DNA of 64,000 nucleotides from contig NW_024609846.1 of the NCBI RefSeq assembly GCF_016920785.2, positions 83,213,816-83,277,815 of the forward strand. Direction: 5' to 3'. Made by a program: the position numbers and the translations under genes. This document shows, piece after piece, positions 50,401 to 59,400 of this stretch; positions within the stretch are counted from its first letter, which is position 1, and each line of letters starts with the position of its first letter. The DNA is from Ixodes scapularis. Its lineage: Eukaryota; Arthropoda; Arachnida; Ixodida; Ixodidae. The notes under the pieces are model-generated. The model was not told the origin of the DNA. It saw only the letters and a list, made by a program, of their open reading frames with translations, and did not search any database.

Positions 50401-53400
50401 AGAAGCGAAAACGGCCTCACTATTTGATGATGTTTGCCGCCGTCAGTGAGGCCATCTGAGAGACGCAGCGGAAACAATTGTTACTGCTCGACAGTATATA
50501 TTACGGTATCGGGAGAATTTTACGTCTGATGTTTTCAAAGTTTGGCATCTTGACCATAGCTCTAGTTTTACATTGAGGCGGAATTTGAGGTTTCGACAAC
50601 GTGTAGCTTATCTTTGATCTGCGAAGGTATACTTTTCCTTTTATTTTAACTTCGTTAAAAAAAAAGAGGTATGAATAAAAATATGGACGATGAGAAGTAA
50701 AGTAGAAGCTGTCGTATGTTTTTAATGCAATAGAATTTTTAAGCTACTACTCAAGATTTCCAGCTACATGGGTATCTGGTTTCTTGTCCACGAAAACAGT
50801 TTCCTGCTAAATTTAGCAGAATTTTGCAATTCCGATAAATTTAGCAAAATTAAAAAAAAAAAAAAAAATTAGTAAATTATACAAAAAAAAGAAAAAAAGA
50901 CACACACAGGGTGCAATCGTGTGGTTTACGCAATTTCAACTGCACGACAGTATTTTACGGTATCAAGAGAATTTTACGCCTGATACTCTCAAGGCGGACC
51001 CATATTAGCCCCGAGAAGTTCGCGTGGCGCCCCCTTACGGCGAACCGGGGTGACGTCACGGCGAGGAGAGAATTTTTCCCCGACTCGGCCCGCTCGCCCT
51101 GTGGAGGCTGTGACGACGCTAGCTGACGGCGCGCTCGTTTCTATTTTATTTTCTTTTTGCGTGTTTTTCCTAGGAAGGGTAAATTTTTATATGAACCTTT
51201 ATTGAGGTACGGCCTGCAGCTACAGGCGAAGCTTCAACCAACATTTTAAACATGGTTGACAGGGCAGGCAACGCATGAATCACAGCTGGTATATGAAAAT
51301 AAAGAAATATGGCCACAATTGCAGGAGCGTCACTATAGATTTACATCTCGCACAATAAATGCTGCTGATGGTCTGAATGAATTGGCAGGTTATGTATATT
51401 ATTATTTTTGTTTTTTGTATCTCTGTTTTTAAACAAGATCGCCGAAGCAGAAAAGCTGCATGCTGCTCGAGCAACATGTTAAATACAGTCTAAGCCATCA
51501 AGAAAAAATCACAAGTAAGACAGCCCAAGTGCAGGGGCAAAGTAAAAAAAAAAAAAAACAAGGAACATTTATTATATACAGCGGTTGCGTTTGACCTTTG
51601 CTGGATTCGGATAGTATTTCAATGGACTACACGGGTGGTATTTGTGGATCAACCCTCAATTAATGTATAACAAACGTAAGCGAAGGTGTCTACCTCGTTA
51701 TTAGCCCCTTAAGCCCTAAAATTGAGATTTTACTTAAATCGAATTGTCCTGAAGCTAAAATACCAGAAACTTTTCTCACGTAGACTGTCGCCCTTCACAG
51801 GTTCTAAATTTTCTGCTGCTAGTGCTGCATCTACCACTGGACAGACGTTCGAATGCTTGCTTTTACTCCTGTTTTCCTCTGTTGTCAGAGAGTCCAGCTG
51901 TAGGGAGTTTGGAGGCTGAGGAAGCGTTTGGGGACCTGCAGCAGTGTCTTTTTTAATTGGAAATAACAATTCAAACTAAACGGTGTATTTTCGGAATAGG
52001 CTGGAATAAAGAATGTCAGGAAAAAGTACAAACATTCCATATTACGGCACTATTGCCGTGCATAGTTTGGCAGTTCAATACATATCATAGACAACTGGGG
52101 GCAATTTGGCCGTTTTTGCTGCTACCATACAAACTAATTTGCAGTAAGTGTGCAGCTTCTAAGAAATATGCGTGCATACGTGTATAAACTATATAATTAA
52201 TTCACGAAGAAGCTACATTTATGTAAAACAACCCTGTTCCATGAGCACTTCAAAGAAAACATCTGCGAACCAGCGCATGCAGAGTGCCACCGCAGAGTCA
52301 GGGTCGCGAGCTAACTTGCCGACCACCCAAACGCCCATGATATAAATGCCACTTCAAATGCCTTGAAAGCGGGATGTAATATCGTCTTAAATCATAAACG
52401 TGCAAGGAACAGAATTCCAGCGTCTGAAACGCTTGCGCCATCGCTTCACCGACCTCTCGCAAGTTTGCCTTGTGTCGTGTGGACGGACGGGGAGGTTCAT
52501 CGGCGGAATTGCCTCCGCCGATAGCTTTCGGGATTTGTAACGCAATTTTAAAGGTAAAAGGGACAAGCAGGCTTATAAAATGTACGGAAGCACGTCAATA
52601 TCGGCCTAACTCGACGTCTTGCACACCGGGTAAACGAAGTCCAGCTCCTCGAAGAGCTTGCGGCACACAACGCCAAACCAGGCAACCGGTGCTGGGAGGC
52701 GAGCCGACGCGAGATCGCGGAGCGGAGTACTCGCCCTGACGTCACAGTACACCTCACCCAATCCGGGCGCGGCGACCGCAGCGACGCTTGTGCTCGCTCT
52801 CGGGGCTAATAGGGCGTATTCTCGACGAATTTACGCGCGTTTCAGCGGGCGTAATCACAACATTTGGCGGGCGTTTTTTTCACAGAATGGAAGAGGGGAA
52901 GGTCGCCAAACCACACACAACACTTTTCGTTGACGTCTCCTCGGCGTTTAGTGCAGTGTAGCCCGGCTAGCGCCTTTCATGGAAGGAGAGAAAGTGTAGA
53001 TCGGCTGCTATATTATTCCGTTTGGCAAGGGGAAAGAAATAACTAAATGCTGATCAACCACAAATGCCTAATTTGCTAACGCCTGTTTCATAAATGTTTT
53101 TTTTGCAATCGCCGTTGCCAAGAAGTCCTACAGGAGGACGGCCGCAATCCCTGCTCAAAACCCTTCCTTTTATAATTTTTTTTTTCACATCGCCCGCAGC
53201 ATAGAGGGTATGTCCTTCTGTTCTGTCTCAGTCGTTTATCCTCTGTTCAAAGAGATATATCGATTTCGTTAGGCGAGCCGATCCTCAAGTAAGTTCCGGC
53301 TGTTAACTCGGGAGCTGATTGGCCGGCACCGCGCCTTACGCCTCCGGATACACCATGCCGAAATACGCCCAAGCGCCGAGATCTGTCACGGCCGGATCGC

Positions 53401-56400
53401 CGAATACGCGCGTATTTACGCCGACCTCGAAGCGTCGAGGAAGCGCTCGTCCCGATGCCCCGTGAATACGTCGCAAATACGTCCTATGTGGTTCAGCCTT
53501 TAGTGTTTAAATTCTTGACACGTTGCCCTTAGCTCTAGTTCTACATTGAGGCGGAATTTGAGGTTTCGGTAACGTATAGCTTATTTTTGATGTCCTAAAA
53601 AATGACGGTATAGTTTGCCCTTTTATTCTGACATCGTTTCCAAACAAGAACAAGAAAATATGAGTAAAAATTTAAAAATGAAAAGTAAATTAATAACCGT
53701 CGTGACTTTTTAATGCGATAGAATTTTTAAACTAGTACTCAAGATTTTCAGCTATATGGGTATCCGATTTCCTGGCCACGGATAGAGTTTCTCCCTTAAA
53801 TTTAGCGGAAAAACTTACGTCACGAAAATGTTTCCCGGCTAAATTTAGCGGAATTGCAAAGTTCCGTAAATATAAATAAATCTTTAATGAAATATTTAAA
53901 TCAGCTACAAAAAGAAAACAGGGTACAGCTCTGTGGTTTCTAGAATTTCTGGAATTTCTAGAATTTTTACAGTTTTTACTGCTCGACCGTATTTTACGAT
54001 ATCAGGAGAAGTTTACACCTGATAGTTTTACGCTAGATTTTACGCTAGTTCTACATTTAGGCGAAATTTGAGGTTTCAACCACGAGTAGCTATATATTTC
54101 ATGTGCAAAAAAAAAAAAGAAAAAGATATAGTTTTTTTTTTCACTTCGTTTCTGTTTACAAATCTCTGTAGTGCGAAATTAGAGCACATCTCTTGAGGAG
54201 CGGAGGGTACGGGAGGGAGGGTATGCCCCTCCTCCGTACCCTTTCCTTCTCCCCTCCTCCTTCCCCTCCCCCACCTCTCCTGTTCCTCCTCATCCCGTCC
54301 TCCTCCTCCTCTTCACCCCTCCTTTTCCTCATGACCTCCTCGTCCTCCTTCCCTCCTCCTCCTCGGTACACACCCCTCCTACATACCCTTCCCTCCTCCC
54401 ACAGTTTTCCCGCTAGATTTAGCTGAGAGATTGACGCCGCGTGACCTCAACACCAATGCAGTTTCCCCACTGAATTAAGTGGAAAAATTGACGTCACGAC
54501 CTATGCACAAATTTAGGTTCCCCGCTAAATTCAGCAGAACAATTGACATCACGGCCTATGCACCGATTCAGTTTCTCGCTAAATATGGCGGAAAAATTGA
54601 CGTCATTACCTATGCACTCATTCAGGTGCCCCGCATAAACGTGCTTAGATGGGCCAGTTGGTACATTGCAAAGGGTATAAAGCCAGGAAAAAACACGGAC
54701 CGAGACAAGAAGAAAACGACAGAGGGCGCACTCTCAACTGAAGTTTATTCGAAAAAGTATACACTATTATTCCCAACGGGAACGCACGGTCATCAATCAA
54801 TCCCTGCCCAGCTCACGTTTTAGGTACTCATACTTATCCAAGTGCGTCAGCAAAACGTCTCTGGCCCTATCTACGGACGAGTATGAGTACTTAAAACGTG
54901 AGATGGGCAGGGATTGATTGAATACTGTGCGTTCCCGTTGGGAATTATAGCGTGTACTTTTCGAATAAACTTCCGTTGAGAGCGCGCCCTGCGTCGTTGT
55001 TTTCTTCTTGTCTCGGTCCGTGTTCTTTCGACGCTTTATACCCTTTCCCCGCAAAATTTGGTGGGAAAATTGATGCGTTGCACCACGTCACGGTACCTAT
55101 AAACAAATGCAGGTTCCCCTGACTCAAACAAATTCAGGTTCCCGTATGTGCAACAATAAATGCTATTGCATTGAGTCATAATCAGCCCTGTGGTTTTTAC
55201 AATTGTTTCATAAGAAGAAAAAAATGGACACTTGAAAAGTACTCTAAGTACTTTATTATCTTGCAGGTGTTTCGCAAAATTATGCGAAAGAGCCGTTCTC
55301 TCGGGGCGACCGACTGGGTTTTTAAAAGCCTGCCGGAAATAAACTCAGAGCGCATGTTCTTCCTGGCCTTTGCGACGGTAAGCCAATGTGTGTGGGATGA
55401 AAAAAAACAACAACAACAACAACAAAAAACACAACTTAAAGGGATACTACAACGAAATTTCGGCGCTCATTTTTTGGTCTATATGTGTTCAAAAATGCCG
55501 CATCACATCGAACATACCAATATCTTGTTAAAAAAGTCACGAAAAGGAATTTTAAAACGAATTAAACGATTAGCGAAGAGCACCTGGTGGATGTCGCTAA
55601 CGCCTCGCTTGAAAAGCCCGTCTAGGAACCCTGACAGCTAGTGACGGAGGTTGTCTCGTCTCCGGCCACGACGAGAGAAGAGGGGAAGGGGGAACTCCCC
55701 TCTTTCCGAGAATGCCTTTTGTGTGCCGCAGAAGTCGCTATTGTCCCCCTACAAGATTGCAGAAGATTAACCCGTGACTTAAAGTTCGTACAAAAGCAGC
55801 CGCTTCGGTGGCTGAACGACTAGGCCATTCTCTCGACGTCAGCCTCGCCGTAGCTTTGCTCGTCTTGAGACGACCTACGTCACGATTGCGTTGGATGTCA
55901 CGTGATCTCCGCTGGGCCTTCTCCGAGCGCTTGCCAGAGTGGGCCGTTTATAACGAAAAATACAGCCACCAGGCTAAAATAAAAACGTGGGATTGTCATT
56001 TGCGGATATTGTGGATCATATTCAACCTTTTTTTGAACACGACAGGAATATTTCAAATTTCGTTGAAGTATCCCTTTAACATAAACCAATTTTATATGGA
56101 AGTAATACCAAGCTGTGTGAAAAAACAAGATAAATCAATGCTCTATTGTCTAAATAACGTGTTTTAAAACTGCAAAACAAATCAAGAACCTAGGGTATTT
56201 AAAAAAAAAAAAAAGATATTCAACCAAGTTTTTTTCGTCGAAAACGTGTTTCAAATACGAGGATACAAAGTGAAAATATAGTTTTTTTTTTCTTTAAAAC
56301 TAACAGATTTTTTTAAGGAATGCCGGGAAAGCTACACTTACGCGGTTTGGGCAGGTGAATTATACGGCCAGGGAGACATAGTTGGGGGGGGGGGGGGGGG

Positions 56401-59400
56401 GGGGGGGGCTAATCATGACCTGATATGTGCTCGTTACTTAAAAAATCTAATGAATTACAATTACAAATTACCGAGCCTTAAATGTAATGGATTATCGTTA
56501 CAAATTACTTTCGCTGAAAAGTAACGGATTATACTGTACTCATAACGTTACAAATTACTTTAAGGTTACTTTCTTCACATACTTATCCAAAAAGTCAATA
56601 GAAAAAAATGTTACGCAACCACAACTTTTCTTTTCTCATACGGCCGTATTATGGTAGTCTTTGTGCAAATAAAATATTGCATTTAATAGAAACACTGTAT
56701 GGTGCACTCTGTAAGCTGACAAGGCACCGAAAGCTGCAACCACATTCGCCATCCCGCTAGCTTACGGCCTCCGGGAATGATCCCTGGAATTGTGCAGACA
56801 AAGCTAGCGGTGCGCATGCTCAGTAGCGGCGTCTACCTCCGCTACGAGATTCGGAGCGGAGGTAGACGCTGCTACCTTTTTTACTCAGGTGTTTCGCCTG
56901 TTATTCACAAGAAAAGAAAAACTTTGTTCTAACGTTACAATGTATAGTCAATGCAGAATGCAGGTGTCCCAGCTTACCTTGATGTGTTTCTGTAGATTAG
57001 AGTTTGTTGTTCTTGCTGATGACAATGTGTGTTTTTCGGCAAGCAAAGTATACACTTAAACTCTAGGTTTCCGTTCTCCTTAATGCCCTGAAGTTTGAAC
57101 ATCTCATTAGAGATGGCCATTAAGACGACGGAGACTCCATGACCGAAAACGCGACCAGTCAGAGAAAAATGGCGGTTACCGGATATCAATCGTTCATCGG
57201 TTCTCACTTTCATACCAATATTCGTGAAAGCCAGGGGAGGGGATGGGTTAAGAAGCGAGAGAAGCGGTGGCCATTGGTCTCACAAAACAATAAAGCAGTG
57301 GTTCTTAAATGGGGGTCCGCGAACCCTCTGGTGTCCGGGAAGGCGTTCTAGGGGTCCGGAAAGCTTTACCTTATCGTTCAAGCTCGGCAATAAAAGTCGT
57401 ATTCTTTTCAGATTGAGAAGAAACATTCCAAATTTTGGACGAGTTTTCTCGTGTGTTTGATAATGAGCGACGTCTACTCCACACTAGCCCTTAGTTATAT
57501 GAATTTATTAAATAATTATCAAGTTTAACACTTACCTTTTCCTTTTTTCGCGGCGGACGGGGTCCCCTATAATCTCCGCCGATCCAGAGAGGGTCCGCGA
57601 AACATCAATGGTTGAGAACCACTAAGGATCACATCACTCGTTCTCTCTTTCTCTTTCTAACTCTGTCAGCACTCCCTAGATGGTCTACCCCACCCCCTTC
57701 TTTATGTTGACAACTGACTATAAGTGAGGAGTGGACTCGACCACCATGCCCAAACAAGTAAAGCAAGAGAAGTATCGTCCGTACAATCAAAGACGATGCT
57801 CTTAGCCTAACACCAGGTGCTTTTCAGCCGTGCCTCAAGAGTGTGCTAGAATACTGTAGCGCACATTAAAGACAAAGATAATTCAACCCCCTCGCGCGAG
57901 GCTACATCGTCTGTTACGCGAGTTGTGAACCCGCGCATCGAGGGGGTACGGACTCGCGTTTGATGTCTGTGCAGGTGGCGGGAGACGTCGAAGAAGTTGG
58001 AATGGGTGAAATGGTGTAAAAGACAAGAACAAACGAACACAAAGAGCTTTCTTCTGCCCGGGAGAAGTAGAAAAACAAGATGGAAGTCGACGGAGAGCCT
58101 ACTCGGCTCTCCGTCGCTGTTCTTACTTGATCTTTGTCTTTTGTTTATATTTGTATGTGCCCTGCCCATTTTTCTAGTGGTTCTTGCGACAGGTCATACA
58201 AAAAATCGTGTTTTCTTTTTGGTTATTCTTCCCTTCCTGATGTTTTCTATTTTGTTGAACTTGCTCTCTTTATGCTGCTGAATGTTCTGCTCGTATTGCT
58301 CAAGTTACTGCATTATGCTTATATTTTTTTGAAAAATAACGAGTGACTAAAGTAATCTGTTACCAATATTTTGTAACGAAATTACATTACAAATTACTTT
58401 CGAAAAATAGTAACGTGGCAATTACAAAACTACTTTAAAAAGTAACGGATTACAAGTAATTCATTACTTGTAACGGATTACTTCCCAAGTCTGATCGTAA
58501 CGATCGGTCGGATATTTAAGTAAAAGTTGTTAATACACTTTTTAATTCGTGAAAATAGACAAATAGTTCCAATGGACTTCTTCCAAAACCCACGCGCCCC
58601 ATCGCGGCGAAATACCACGCAGTGCACTCTGGGAACTAGTTGGCCACTCAGTTTTGGTTTCTACTGAGCAGCTTCATCTCATGCTATCACGCCGTGACCG
58701 AACGCGCTGCTTGCGTTTTCGATTATCTGACTTTCCACGAACATACAATACACTCATTCTCGAGTGATTCAAAACGAAGACCGGGGAACTTTCCTTGGTT
58801 CCCGAAACACCGGATATTGTGCGTGCGTATGCAAACGTATCGTGGCTTAGTCACCTCACCCCACGAGTGCGTGTTTGAGCTCAATTTCAATAATCCCGTC
58901 TAGTACCAGTGAACTAAAACTGAAATTTTTTTATGTGGAGCCTTACACGTATTTTGCTTGCCAAACGTCCGCTTCTTGTGACTTCATTGGGCGAAACGCA
59001 AGCCGCATCCTCACAGGGTATCAAAGTTGAACCCAGCGTTTACGCAATTGACCTTGGTTTACGCATGAACTTTTAAGGAAACGTAATAAATTCGACCTCA
59101 CTTATGCACAGAAGTTACTATGATGTCTTCCTCGTGTCATCATATATCTCCCACTCAAATTTTATGCTGATAGAAGATTAACTTTTCGCGAACGCTGAGA
59201 TCGGCTAGCTACGACGGAGGCAAGCGTCCCCTACTCCTCGCTAAGAATTTTTAAACGAGCTCTTACTGACGCCCAAGATCTGTGCCTGAACGGTGTGTCT
59301 GAAATTATCTCGCGGCATACTCAGGTAGGAAGAAAGAAAACACATAACAAATGTTATGGCCATTAGCAACCGTCAAACACGCTTTGAATTCGTTCGTTTG

